Shown here: piece after piece, positions 35,346 through 46,465 of the stretch
Numbering within the stretch: the first letter of the stretch is position 1
Layout of the letters: each line of letters starts with the position of its first letter
From: Hirsutella rhossiliensis
Taxonomy: Eukaryota > Ascomycota > Sordariomycetes > Hypocreales > Ophiocordycipitaceae
Direction: 5' to 3'
Length of the DNA: 64,000 nucleotides
Assembly (NCBI RefSeq): GCF_020360975.1
Contig: NW_025408677.1
Coordinates: 1,364,001-1,428,000 of the forward strand
The notes under the pieces: generated by a model
Told to the model about the DNA's origin: nothing
The model's database searches: none
What the model saw: only the letters and a program-made list of their open reading frames with translations
Program-made: the position numbers and the translations under genes

Positions 35346-35473
35346 TGATTAATATATAGTTAGCCTTCGGCTGAATAAAGATTGCTAGATTAATCTATTG
35401 CTAAATACATCCCTCCGTAGCCTAAATCGGGTTAGGCATAAGGAAGATAAAAACGCGCATAAGGATTAAATAT

Positions 35474-35981
35474 TGTCGCGAAGCGTGGCCTGATTTCGCA
35501 GGTCTCGGAGATAGCTATTGGTATAAGGGATCTAGGAAGCTAAAAAACGGTAGAAAGAGATATAGAAGGAGGGTAGGGAAGCAGAAGTGGCGAGGGCTTC
35601 CTATAGAGGTGGCGAATATATAGGCGGGTTAGCCGGCAACGGCTAGAAAGGGTATAATAAGCTTGGTCTATAGTCGGATATCGAGGACGCGGCCGAAGAG
35701 GATTTTCTTCTTAAATTTTTATGTTAGAAGGATATAAAGGGAGGCGTTGTAGAGAGGAAAGAAAGGGGAATAAGGCAGTATAACAATTGATTTACTGCTA
35801 CCACTTTTGCCCACTTAAGACTTAAAGATCTCTGCTCTATCTATACGACCCCTTACTATTAATTTCCCCTTAATATATTCTATATATAATCCTCGCATCT
35901 CTCTTTCCGAGAAATATAAAGTCTAGAGTATAGTCCGATTACTATAAGAACTTAATAAATAAACTAGGTCTTAGTGTCACA
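35474..35981. repeat. LTR-like direct repeat, copy 2 (TG...CA)
   Basis: Starts tgtcgcgaagcg and ends tgtcaca, so it runs TG to CA for 508 bases, as an LTR would. Compared with copy 1 it has TA where copy 1 has TG or CA in several places (ctatagaggt versus ctatggaggt). Only about 130 bases separate the copies, so they may be a tandem solo-LTR arrangement rather than one element. Confidence 0.55.
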
Positions 35982-36369
35982 GCATATTAACGTATATTAG
36001 AGACTAATATCTAGAATTACGGTTGGGGTCACACCTACTTATATATATACTAGTGTGCCCTTTAGTGCCGGAAGCAGCGTAGATGCCCTCGTCTATATCC
36101 GGAGGCACCGAATATGGCAGTTATAATATAGGACCTAAAGCGAGTCACTTAACGGATCCGGATAACTATAAGCAGCCGGATTAAGTTAGTAGGAAAACTT
36201 ATTCCTCTTAGCACATCCTATATATATAAGTAGTTAAGCCGGTAGACACCATCCTAAAGGAAGGACAGCGCGATACACACTAATTTATCTTAATGCATAG
36301 ACCTAATAACTAGTAATACTTAGCGACCTAAGATAGCGGGGGCTATAAGGACTAGCTCTATATATAATC
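35982..36369. other. RIP-affected spacer
   Basis: No gene. AT-rich words such as 'cttatatatatac' recur. Nothing further can be supported. Confidence 0.3.
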
Positions 36370-36474
36370 TATAGTAGGTATAAATCCGCTTATATATAGC
36401 CTAGCTATTCCGATTCGACTAATAAGCTAGCTAATACGTATATATATATAAGCGGGTCTATACCTACCTACTAT
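36370..36474. repeat. inverted repeat with about 30-base arms
   Basis: Left arm 36370-36398 (tatagtaggtataaatccgc then TA repeats) pairs with right arm 36440-36474 (TA repeats, then gcgggtctatacctacctac). The loop is about 40 bases and itself contains 'tagctagct' palindromic words. It may be a small MITE or the folded end of a larger element. Confidence 0.55.
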
Positions 36475-36925
36475 AAATTAAGTAAAGAGCTAATTCTTAT
36501 AGTTTTATTACCTTAGATTACTAAGACCTAGCCTATTTATATACTAGGTTTTAATAGTATAACTAGCATAGGTAAAAGGAGCCCTAAAAGACAAGCCTCT
36601 TAAGATAAGATTAGTATTTAGGCTACTTTTATAATTAATAAATAGCATTATAGAAAAAGTCTAATTATTAAGAAGTCTTAGTATCCTTTTTTTACTAAAA
36701 TAGTATATACTAATAAGTATCTCTACTCCTTACTATATATAATAATCTATTAAGCTTATATAACTATACCCTTTATAATATATATAGACTATATTTATAT
36801 AATAAAGCCTATAGTAGCTTAAGGAATTAAGTTAATCTTAAGGTTATAAAGCGATATAACCTTATAGATTAAAAAGCTACTAAGCTTATATTAAGGAGAG
36901 ATCTATTTGCTGCTCTCTAACGTCT
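36475..36925. other. AT-rich RIP-mutated DNA
   Basis: Very AT-rich and stop-filled. It could be a Tc1/mariner remnant by composition, but no motif supports this. Confidence 0.25.
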
Positions 36926-37003
36926 TATCACACACAGACCACATGCCATAACTATCAATTGCCCACCACTTGCTAGAGCGCGCGTTCTACTTTTAGTGCA
37001 ATA
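36926..37003. repeat. 78-bp direct repeat, RIP-altered copy
   Basis: Matches 37274-37351 over the full 78 bases. This copy has A where the other has G at tatcac/tgtcac, cacaca/cacgca, actatc/actgtc, gctaga/gctgga and ttttag/tttttgg-type positions, with one transversion. All but one of the differences are thus G to A, mostly in TG context. Confidence 0.8.
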
Positions 37004-37273
37004 GTTATGAGCCCGGGAGGAGTTCTGCGCTAGTCCTCCTAGAACTTCCGCTACGCAAATCAGGTCCGACATTTAACCCCGCGCACATTCGAGCCCTGTG
37101 AAGTGAGCAAACACACCACGAAGCGTTAGAGCCAGCCCTGACTGAGGCAGGAGTAGTGAGTCCTAGCCATAGGCTATGGAGCGCCGGCGTGGCACCTAGC
37201 ACAGTGGCAGGCGGCGGTAAATCGATTATTCAGCTTGCGCGACCCTCACGCGACCACATAAGCTGGGGGGGTA

Positions 37274-37351
37274 TGTCACGCACAGACCACATGCCATAAC
37301 TGTCAATTGCGCACCACTTGCTGGAGCGCGCGTTCTACTTTTGGTGCAATA
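37274..37351. repeat. 78-bp direct repeat, unaltered copy
   Basis: Begins tgtcacgcacagaccacatg. The 270 bases between the two copies (37004-37273) keep normal CA/TG content and include 'cacattcgagccctgtgaag'. The pair could be a duplicated LTR end or a satellite-like unit. Confidence 0.8.
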
Positions 37352-37539
37352 CGTCTGGATTTTCTGCTATTGATTGCGCTGCTAACAGAGATAAATCTCT
37401 TCTCTTTTAAAGCTTAGCAGGCATGCTACCCACTAGGCCCCGCCGCCCTATAGCTTTAAGGCTAATTTAACTAACTAAGTCACTATAGTATATAGCGCCG
37501 CGCTAAGCTCGTCTAGCTGGCGCTAAGGCCCTCTATAAG

Positions 37540-38420
37540 AAGGAAAATAAAGTCGCAAAAGTATCGAAAATCTCCTTTTCGAACTAAATAGCAGTTTATA
37601 AAAGACATTTACTATAGAAGTTAAAGGGTACTATTTACCTTAGGGATAATATCCGCTACGTTCGGCACTTTCGAGATATCTACTATTATATGGGGTGCCT
37701 AGTTAATTATATTACGAACTAGTTTAATTTTTTAGAAATATAATTATATTAACGTAAAAGATCTTTAAGCCTACTATAGAAATTTTCGGACGCGCCGCTA
37801 TTCTTATATAGACCTCTACGATATATCCCGTAAGGAGATTTTTAATCCCTACGATTCTTTAGGTAGTTCTTTCTAATCTTTTGCTTAAGGAGGTAGGCTT
37901 AGCCTAGATTAGTGCTATAGCTAAGTCTAGCGCGGCGACCTTAATAGGGGTAGGGATAGAGCTAACTAGCCCGTTGCTATCGACGCGTCCGATACGGCTA
38001 GACCTAGAACGACGTACTAAGACGCGGCTAAGAAGTATAATAATAATATACGGAAATAGAAAAAGGCCCTCTAGGATAACTTTATAGCCGACGAGATAAA
38101 TAACTAAAAAGTAGTTAAATACCTAAGACTCTATAAGGATACTATAGATAATAAGGTGCCCTGCCGGAGGAGAGTAGATAGATCTATAACCGAGGGCAAG
38201 GTAGAATAAACTAAGGAGCTTCTACGTATTTTCGTTCCGCTTCTACTAGTAAGAATTAAAGCCTTTTATAGGTTTTATATTATTTATAAGCTATAAGTAG
38301 TCCGTATTAAAGTAGTAAATATAAGCTACTCTATAAATATACCTTGCTGTTTTAGGTGTAAGGGTCTTAGCCCTAAAAGGGCTAGAGTAGTAGGCGCGCT
38401 ATAGAGGCTTATATTTACGG
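37540..38420 (+). pseudogene. remnant of a Tad-like non-LTR retrotransposon ORF
   Basis: In the stop-filled plus frame, 'LQDNFIADEINN', 'KVVKYLRLYKD' and RRVDRSITEGKVEQTKELLR followed by a 'F.P.LLVRI' motif (about 38050-38270) fit the linker just before the reverse transcriptase of fungal Tad-type LINEs (family pattern: W..FLAD..N.W...KYL ... DGSIT....EQ...LL..FFPPLP). The reverse transcriptase itself is not seen downstream. Heavily RIP-mutated. Confidence 0.45.
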
Positions 38421-39860
38421 ATATAATAAACGGGCCGGAATAAACTAAGCGATAGCTTTATTAATTAACTAATTACGGACTATATATAAGAACGTTTAGT
38501 TTAATAGCTAAACTATCTACTAGAGGGTAGAGATAAGACGACCTATAATGCCCTTACTAAGGCGACCTATGCTCTACTTTTATAAGATTCGAAGTCTAAT
38601 AAATAGAGACAGTAACGTAGTAAGTGCCTAAGCACGCAAGACAGCTGCTCCCTGTTCGGTTTCTAGCCCCGTTGCGCTAGACTATTATAGCACGCACTAT
38701 GTATTTAGTCTATATAGCTATAAAGGTTCGACCTTGTCTATATAGTAGGGCCGTGCATAAGTTAAGGGGTATGTCAGCTGCCACCAGCACCTCTATAAGT
38801 TATGGGATCCACGTATAGTACACTTGCTAGAGTATACACTTTGCTTTTAGTTACACGCTATATTAGTGGTTTTCTAGAAGGCGCATTTAGGCTATGTATA
38901 TTGGATAAAATGCGCGATAGTATCGCTGTTACGCGATGTCCCTTCACTTTCTCGATAGCAACGTCACCTAACCGCCTAGGTGGCGACATTGCCACCTTAA
39001 GGCAGCCATGTAATTATAAGAAGGGAAACTTCTTTTTACTATCATTTATTATAAACGGCAATTCAGATGTCAACTCTAACAGCTAGATCCCTAAAAGATT
39101 GTATGTCAATTTATATTATTTTACCAGCAAGTCCTATAAAATTATTACATAGACGCCGATAATATTTCAGTAATATAACGATATCTTCTATTTTTAGTCC
39201 CTTCGAGAGCTATGTTAATTAAAAAATTTCCTTCGTAAGTTAAGATAGTGAGTACATTCATACATTAATAAAATAAACTAATAATATAAACCAGCTGAGT
39301 GTTTCTGCTTAGTTTCTACTTAGTTTATCTACTAAGTTTATTTCACCAACGACTACGTAGTCTACGAAATTCACCCACCAAAGAATCAGGCGACACTCCC
39401 CTCTGCGAGCAATATAAAACCACATGCCTATATAGGCTAATAGTTTAATATAGTCCTGAGCGTCATAGCAACGATTAAGATTACTCGTGCGATGTCCCAC
39501 CGGTGACCCCTAATAATATATAGAGGCAATTAAGCTAATACGAGCGGCATTTTTGTACTAGAGACGATATATAGACTACTTACCAAGATCAGCACTAAGA
39601 GCACAAATAACATGGATGATGGTGGGATATATGCTAGTCATACATGATGCCCCAAGCTATGCCGGACTCGACAGGGACAGGGACTAGAGGAAAGGATGAA
39701 AGCTAGGGAGTTCTAGGAGCGAGAAATTCTATCCTAAAATGCGTAGTACTTGGTAAAGTATAAGAAGAGCGCAGACCTCCCATGGCTAGGGGCTTTCTCG
39801 CATTCGGATCAAAGTGAATATCTGAGAACTTTCGACAATTTTCGACTATAGACAGACTAT
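38421..39860. other. transition from RIP-mutated to normal DNA; no gene supported
   Basis: CA/TG content recovers from about 38780. A 94-codon frame at 38802-39086 and a few opposed frames have no recognisable features and uneven composition, so they are not called. The last few hundred bases before 39861 should hold the promoter of the gene that starts there; 'agtataagaagagc' near 39755 is a weak candidate. Confidence 0.35.
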
Positions 39861-41153
39861 ATGGTCGATATAATGTTCGGCTTCAAAAAGGCCTTTCTCT
39901 TTGGCCTTGTTGCCACTTTGGCTGCCTCGCAAACCCACAGCCTCGACGCCATATCCAAGAGAGCCCTCCCCGACATACCAGGACCAGAGAGAATCCCAGA
40001 GACGATAACCCTTGGGGGCGCAAAATGGACCCGCGAGGAGATTGCCAATGCCATCAAAACGGAATCTACGAAAGATTTTTGGAACCACGGCTTAGAAAAT
40101 GTTAAAGGGAAAATGCTATCAAAGAATAAACCGTTGTTTGACGAAAGGAGCAAACTATTGGAAGTTGATCTAACGAAAACTGGTATGTAACGAACCTCCT
40201 TCTCTACTCGTATTCCGATAAATACTAATTACTAATGGACGATAGACCAGCGCGGGTTATTTCGCGCTATTATAACGCAGAATAATAAATTCGTCGGCAT
40301 AACAAAGCACGAGAAGGGCAATCATGTCGTAAGCATCTACGACGTAAAAGAAGTAATTAAGTCAGGACAATACTTAAATAAGGGTGCTGTCCCAAAAACG
40401 ATATCGGTGGGGAACCGGCAGTTCAACCGCAAAGATGTCGCAGAGGCTATGTATAACTCCCCAGGATGGAAAAAATTTGACAATGGAGCCCAGAATCAGC
40501 GCATATTTCCTAATTATAAACCTGGCCAGGAAGATGGTCTACGGATAGTCAAGGTTAAGGAACCAAATGGTATGCGACGCATCTCTTTCCTACTTGGCCC
40601 GTTATTCGACAAATGCTTATTACTCGCCAACCACAGGATCGCTTTCTAGGAATATACAGGCTGTATACCAACAACACGACATGGTTGGCCTAGTAGATGT
40701 TTCGGACCCGAAAAAAATCCGTATCGTCTATGAGCCACCCAGCAAGGTGCCCGTGGTTATGCCCCCGAAAATGCCCCTACACGTGAATTGCATGAGAAGC
40801 GGCACGAACCCGTGCCCGAACGGCAAGAAGCCCCATTATCTCACAAAAGACGGCAAGATGAAGCCCTATGATCTCACGAAAGACGGCAAGCTCGATGTTG
40901 TCAGGGAAAAGCCCAGCAGGGGACGTGAGATGCGGAAACTGTCTGCCAAGTATTCGGCGGCGGCGGGGGCTAAGACGCAGCAATTGATCAAGTCTGCCGA
41001 GGCGATATCAGAAAAGAAGTTCAGCGAGCTCGTGGCCAAGGACCGATTGAATCACGTTGTCGAAAACAAGTGGAAAATATCACTCAAGGAAGCACGCTTA
41101 CGGCTCCTCAACTACAAGCCACTGTCGCACAAGTCGCCGCAACTGAGTCCCAG
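39861..41153 (+). CDS. secreted toxin-like protein, 5' part (interrupted by transposon)
   Basis: Three exons fit: 39861-40182, 40246-40569 and 40637-41153, with introns of 63 and 67 bases (GTATGT..TAG, a tactaat branch word in the first; GTATGC..CAG in the second). Frame is kept across both. The N-terminus is a signal peptide (hydrophobic LFGLVATLAAS) followed by a Lys-Arg at residues 33-34, a possible Kex2 site. Two related segments, ETITLGGAKWTREEIANAI and KTISVGNRQFNRKDVAEAM, suggest a duplicated module. A basic, Lys-rich region follows. A target-site copy and transposon end break the gene at 41153. The downstream part is at 46499-48002. Start ATG 39873 is an alternative. Naming as toxin-like comes from the 3' part. 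Confidence 0.65.
40183..40245 (+). other. intron 1 of the toxin-like gene
   Basis: Begins gtatgt, holds two 'tactaat'-like branch words near 40225-40236 and ends gatag. An alternative acceptor five bases on (ccag) would put the downstream frame out of register, so the upstream one is preferred. Confidence 0.6.
40570..40636 (+). other. intron 2 of the toxin-like gene
   Basis: Begins gtatgc and ends accacag. Removing it joins two long frames in phase. A frame reading through the 5' site reaches a stop soon after the intron. Confidence 0.65.
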
Positions 41154-41187
41154 TACGGTGGGCGATAGGGGTCACTGTTGCAAAACT
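41154..41187 (+). repeat. left terminal inverted repeat
   Basis: Starts TACGGTGGGCGATAGGGG and pairs with the right end, differing at 'tg/ca' and 'g/t' positions. The identity fades after about 33 bases. Confidence 0.85.
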
Positions 41188-41980
41188 CCCTGTCATTTTC
41201 TTTTGGGTTTAGGCGCCCAGCCCCCTGGTCATCCGGATACTTCAGGTCAGCATGAGAGTATGTACTGCGGACTAGCAGCGGGCCCGCGGTCATCCCTCTG
41301 CCAGTCTAATTGCCAGTTTGCCGCACCAGTCGTAAAATGGTATCCGGCTCGCAAACCACTTACACACGTATGGATGCGCATGATGCTGTACCCAAAATTC
41401 GTTCCTGAAAAGCTGATCGATATTTTTCCAAGTGAAATCGAGCGAGCGGCGCGGTGTTTTCGCCAACAACTTTACTTTGGTATTGTCGCGGCCCGAAGAC
41501 AGCGACAATACCAAAGACAAAGACGGCGAATATCGCCAAGTCCCCTCCTGGATGATGCGGGGAACTTGTGAAAGCCGGGCCCCTACAGACAAAGAATGCA
41601 AATACACACGAGAGTTTGAGGTCTTCTGCTATACGGTGCCGAGTTGAAACTTTGGACTTTAATGTTTCCACTTCCCTCCTGGCCACCACAGCTGTGTTCA
41701 GTTTTCATCCTAACGTTCATAGGAGTAACTGGGACGAGGAGCGGCGCCATGAGGCAGCAGAGGATTACCGCAGTAATCCCGCTACTGGTCAGCACCGGAC
41801 TAGCGTTGAAGTCTCTTGCTAAGCCTGGCGATCTTCATTCGCCATGGCAAGGGGATATTGTTCTGTAACTATTCTGCTTATATTAAAATCCCGTTTCGAG
41901 TCCGATCCTATTTGTCCTCCTTTCCCCTGGTTCTACCTCTTCTCCTCAACCGAAATGGGCCTCCACAGATTCCCCTGAGC

Positions 41981-43308
41981 ATGTCTACTGCGTCCAAGCC
42001 GGACAGAAGCACTATGACCTCTTCACTACCATATACGTTGGCGCGAACTATTGCGGCCGTTGCGGCTTGGCCAACCTTTCGGCCGCAGCGTCGGGCCAGG
42101 TCTAAAACTCCGGCACTTCCTGGCCCATATGATGAGGTGGTCGAGGTCGAGGACTCTCCGCCACGGCCAGTCAGTCCAGCAAGTCAGCTGCTGCGTGACA
42201 GACTGAAACCAGTGTCATCCATCGGCGTTGGACACGCCGCCCAACTACCCCCAATGAAGTTGCTGGTACCGGTGCGATGAATACACGGGCACGCATACCT
42301 CCCTTCGAGGCGTCAAGCAATCCCAGTTCATGACCGTCGCATCAACGGCCAGTCGAGCCATTCAAAACTCCAAAGGCAGCACCAGGAAGCCTGCGAGGCA
42401 ACGAACTGGCTACCAGTGGGTCCATGTAAGCCTGCTGCTTGTGAGTTTGGAGACCAGGTACTTCAACGGGCTTGCAGTGGAGGTTCCAGAGACGGTGCTG
42501 CCTCTGAAGGATACGGTGATCAAGTTTCCTCGGCAGATCTACTGACTTGGCCTCGTTCACCGAGACTTTATTCGATCACCTCCGTCCGCTTCCGCCCACG
42601 ATCGATCCTGCCAATAAAGATCTCTGGAACCTTTCTTACGCTTCGACCTTCTCTGGCAAGAAAATCGTTACCGTTCCAAACACCGACAAGTACACGACAC
42701 CGTCAAGCATGCTCGCATCGGGGCACTTTTCGAACAACCAAGCAGGGCAGTTGAAGGTGCTAGTCGTTCTGACATCCACGGATGTGGTTGATAAGCAGGA
42801 GCCGGTCACACCGTTGAGGCCAGATCAATGCTCGACGCCAGTCAAGGAAGACAAGAAACGGAGGGTCAAGCAAGAAGACATAAGCCCAGCCTCTAGACGC
42901 AAGAAGCGCGTTAAGCAAGAGGAGCAAGTCAAGGAAGAGATACGCGTCAAGATTAAGCACGAAGAGCCCGTTTCAACTTCATCCTGCCAGAGCCCGACAC
43001 GCGACGAGCTTGGATATACTGCCAAAGAAATTGTTGGACATGGGGATGCGGTAGGCCTTGGTGAGCTGGAAGATCCACTATGCGATTTAGTGTTTGGCAG
43101 TGACCCTAGTGGAAAGGTGTATAAAGGCGTGGTGGCCGAAGGAGTCGAAGTGGACGAAGAAGATAGAGAGGAGGAGACCAGTTTTGTTCCGGAGTTCGTA
43201 AGAAACCGAACCAACTCATCAACGAGCCGAGCGCTAACTTCAACAGGTAAACCCGGAGTCAATTTCCCAAGCCTTCAGGGAAACTCAAACTCGACTGTCC
43301 GACACTAA
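41981..43308 (+). pseudogene. transposon accessory gene 1: acidic/basic protein with Cys-rich segment
   Basis: Three collinear pieces in different frames: 41981-42280 (starts MSTASKPDRS, Pro/Ser/Arg-rich), a cysteine-rich segment near 42380-42470 (CEATN, then GPCKPAACEFGD and LQRACSGG), and 42547-43308 (starts after TLFDHLRPLPPTIDP). The last piece contains a strong nuclear-localisation-like run RRKKRVKQEE and an acidic tail (EVDEEDREEE). The Cys spacing suggests a small zinc-binding module. No family is recognised. Frame changes mean it is broken, spliced or affected by assembly indels. It lies head-on towards the transposase within the same element. Confidence 0.4.
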
Positions 43309-43406
43309 CGCTGCTAAAGCGCTTCCTCCAGCTCACTCTACACGCTTCAAGGGTGCAAAGATCCCTACAACGTTTGCTATTCGATATAGGAAAAGGAAGT
43401 ATTGAC

Positions 43407-45129
43407 TACTCAGGCTCCCCATTCGAACCATCGCTATCCTCCCCGTCATCACTTACCGGTATTTTCTCCATGTCGCTTCCCTGCTCGTCCTCAAACCCAA
43501 GCTCAACAAGTGGCTGCTCTGCTGGTTCCCCATCTCCAAATTCACCTTCTCGGGCTTGGTTTGCTTGCTCAAGTAATGCTTGCTATACGCGCTTAGATTG
43601 GTCGACTCGCAAATAAATAGTATGTCTTACATATTCAGCAACGCCTCCAGTTGGCGCTTTACGGTATGCCAGCGTAGGCTGTCGGCCACTTTCGATATGT
43701 TGAATTATCTTATCTCGAAGACCAAGGTAAAAACGCTTGAAAGGTCGCAACTTGTCCGGCTCCTGGTGAGTTCCAAGGACTACGTGATCGTAGCCCATTT
43801 CAAGGAGAACTTGGCGGCACCAGTTCTTTGTCTCCGGCTCCAAACTCGTGCTAATGTCAATATCAGCCAACGGCCGCTCCATTTCGTCTAGAATGGAGCG
43901 GTCAATCGGGATACCCCAATTGCATGCCTTGTCTGGGTCGGGGTAATGGTAGTTCATCCAGGGCTGGCCGTGGACCACATGGGGACGGTTCTTTTGGAGG
44001 CGTATCCGATGAAGATTCCACGCCTCCACGAAGTCGAAGAGTTCTCGGCGTAGTAAGTCTTCGAAGACGGCGTAGATGGAAATCTGATCTTCCAGCATAT
44101 CGCCGTCGAAGTCCCCGTCCCTGGCGAGTTCTCCAAAGTAGTCTACCCACTGCCGGGACGAGACATGCAGCATGCGCTCCCACCAACTCTCGATCTTAAC
44201 GTTCTTCGTACTTGGAGCCGCCTTGTACGAATCCTTTAGTCGATTTCCTTGTTGGAAAACTTGCCCATGCCATTCCACTCGCCCGTCTGTTGCCAAGACA
44301 AAGTTCCAGTGTGCTGCTGCGACCAATGGCGTTTCGCTCCCCCTGTCTGCTTGCAAATACCATGGCCGAAAGCCGTAGGCGCCACACGCGGCCAAGTACT
44401 GCTTCAATACGCTCAAAGCAGTTGTAGCGGAGTGGCCAATATAAAACCAGATAATGTTGCGCGAGTATGCATCGATTGCTGCATATATCTCGAATCCATA
44501 CGCCTTGAGCTTGTCGTGACCGTCAATGCACCACTGGTAGTTTGGTCCTGGGACAAGAAACTGTCCCTTCTTCCGAAACATCCTTTTCGGAGTTCGACCT
44601 CATTTGGGAACATGATTTTGTACATCGCAAAGAGGGGTCTCGGGACCCAGAGCTGCTTTTGCTGACGAAGATAAGGCTGGAGAAGGCTTTGCCATATCCC
44701 GAAATGGCATTGGACCGTCGCGTCATCTCGATGATAACCTGTTCTGTCTTTTCCAGCAACACAAGGCGCTCCTCGTCACTATTGAGCCTGCGTACCCAGC
44801 GGCGGTCCGGGTGAAGTCTGATGCGCTTTAGACCTCGTTTCGTGATCGGCCAGCCTTGTCTTTGTAGCACGCTCAGCGTCTGCTTCTCGGTAAGCCCAAC
44901 GCGAAAGATCAGGTCACGGATGGTTTCTATCAGCTCTGGAGTTTCTTTGGTACGGGCTTGCTGGCGCGGGAGACCCCAGTTTGCGATTCGGCGAGAGAGT
45001 GTACTGAGATTGACGGCGACATGGTAATGCTTCCGAAGCTTATACTTAATCTTGCTTCGCGACACCGTTGAGGTATAGATGAGTGATATAGGTACGGTAT
45101 TGATCGATTGGATTGGGCGGACGTGCCAT
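43407..45129 (-). pseudogene. integrase-core (rve-type, DDE) transposase, frameshifted
   Basis: Start ATG at 45129 (MARPPNPIDQYRTYITHL), then a helix-turn-helix-like stretch (NLSTLSRRIANWGLPRQQ). A catalytic core follows: WCIDGHDKLKAYGFEIYA (D20 of the 332-codon open piece 44581-43583), LQADRGSET (D79) and SWWERM (E135). The YGFEIYAAIDAYSR signature is that of the 'integrase core domain' proteins of fungi and animals. The frame changes near 45050, 44735 and 44580, and an in-frame TAG at 43585-43583 precedes an acidic tail ending at 43407. The changes are single-base type, not RIP. It would cut the TIRs and join DNA to the target. Confidence 0.75.
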
Positions 45130-45394
45130 TGTTGCCGGTAACGTCGAAGGGATGGTGATTTTCTTAGTCCTCATGCCAGGAAAAAGGGGGACAGCGATAT
45201 AAATTGACTTACCGCGTTTTCCCGCAGCGGTGGTGCCGCTGGCCCGCAGCGGCTTAGTGCCAGGGGCTGTTCGTGGAACGGTTACCAAACCAGGCACAGA
45301 TCGACGCTGCTCACCCGCAAATATTTACAGAACCCAGATCCTCCAACCCTAGTTCCTACCTTTCCTTCTGTATCATCATTGCCGTGGAAAGCCA

Positions 45395-46155
45395 ATGGTC
45401 AGCAGCGTTGTCATGTCTACAGCAGATTCCGCTATCGTAAGTGAAACTGCAGTCGCTGGCCCGATGGATGGGGACTCGCCTAGCAGGAATAAAATAGTCA
45501 AGGGTAGAGGATTGGTCCGACCCAACGCCCGCAAATCCACGGCCAAGATTACCGTACAATCCAATAAGTTCTTCTATGAAGAAGAGGCGGCTGCTAACTT
45601 GCTCGCCCGAGCAGAAGAAGAAGCAGACAAAAAAGGCCCCTCCCGTCGGCTCGGTGCGAGACTTCCCATGCCGTCCTTGCGTCACACGCGCCACCAAGAC
45701 TCCCGGCCATGAATGTGCCTCCCAGGACAGTACGTTGATTGTCCCCTGTAGTATACGTCTGCCTCACTAATTTGCCGGGATAGATACCGGTGCTGCGTGC
45801 TGGGACTGCGCAAAGAACGCTCACACGTGCAGGCCAGTATGAGACCTTTGTTTGCTCCAAAGAAGCGAGAAATTAATCGAGTTGAATGTTCTAGGTCCCT
45901 GCTGGGGCTGTTGCTGCCGTGCGTGCCTTTGGGACGTGAATCGGCATCTCAAGCTTGCAGATGCCGAACCCGATGACACCTGGCGCATCGCTGCGCAGCG
46001 AGCAGCACAACAGCTACGTGCTTGCGGTGGTAGTGCGGCTCTTTCTACCGCTTCAGGACCAGCTCCGCTTTGGCCCCGAAGAGCGGAAGCTTATGGCGTT
46101 AGAAACCATCGCTGAGGCTGCTCGGCTCTGGATTGTGAGCGAACTGAAGTTGTGA
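45395..46155 (+). pseudogene. transposon accessory gene 2: Cys-rich zinc-binding-like protein
   Basis: The first piece, from ATG 45395, is Glu/Ala-rich (EEEAAANLLARAEEEADKK). At a run of six A (45627-45634 area) the frame must change to read DFPCRPCVTRATKTPGHEC. A probable intron (45730-45783, gtacgt..gatag with cactaat) then leads to GAACWDCAKNAHTCRP. Thus C-x2-C ... C and C-x2-C-x5-C patterns occur, suggesting zinc binding. A later piece reads DDTWRIAAQRAAQQLRACGG in one frame. Similar architectures occur in uncharacterised fungal proteins, so host origin is possible. Confidence 0.4.
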
Positions 46156-46465
46156 GTTGCATTTCGGCTGCTAACTGAATATAGCAGCTAACAAGCCGGA
46201 GGATGAGGACGAGGAGAATGTATAGATAGAATAAGGGAACACATTAAAGCGTTGGAATTACCGTGCGGTATTTTCGCCATAGGCGACTGATATGTTTGTG
46301 ACGAGAGACGCGCTGCTGGTCCGCAGCGGCCCCGTAGCTGTGACTACACCTGCCGTAACGCCAAATTTTCCAACGAAGTTGGGCCGAGATACATAGACCA
46401 ATGTACCGTGGGGCGGGCCGTTCATGCCGCTAACCCATTTTGACTCTCGCGCGGTGACTTTTTGG

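Noticed and set aside
37405..37445. tRNA-like sequence around 'ttagcaggcatgctacccac'
   Set aside because: Only one arm resembles a tRNA. No acceptor stem, anticodon loop or B box could be completed.
38802..39086. 94-codon frame MGSTYSTLARVY...
   Set aside because: No homology that I recognise, lies in a composition transition, no supporting signals.
43924..44665. Several plus-strand frames inside the transposase
   Set aside because: They are on the opposite strand of conserved transposase coding sequence and have no motif of their own.
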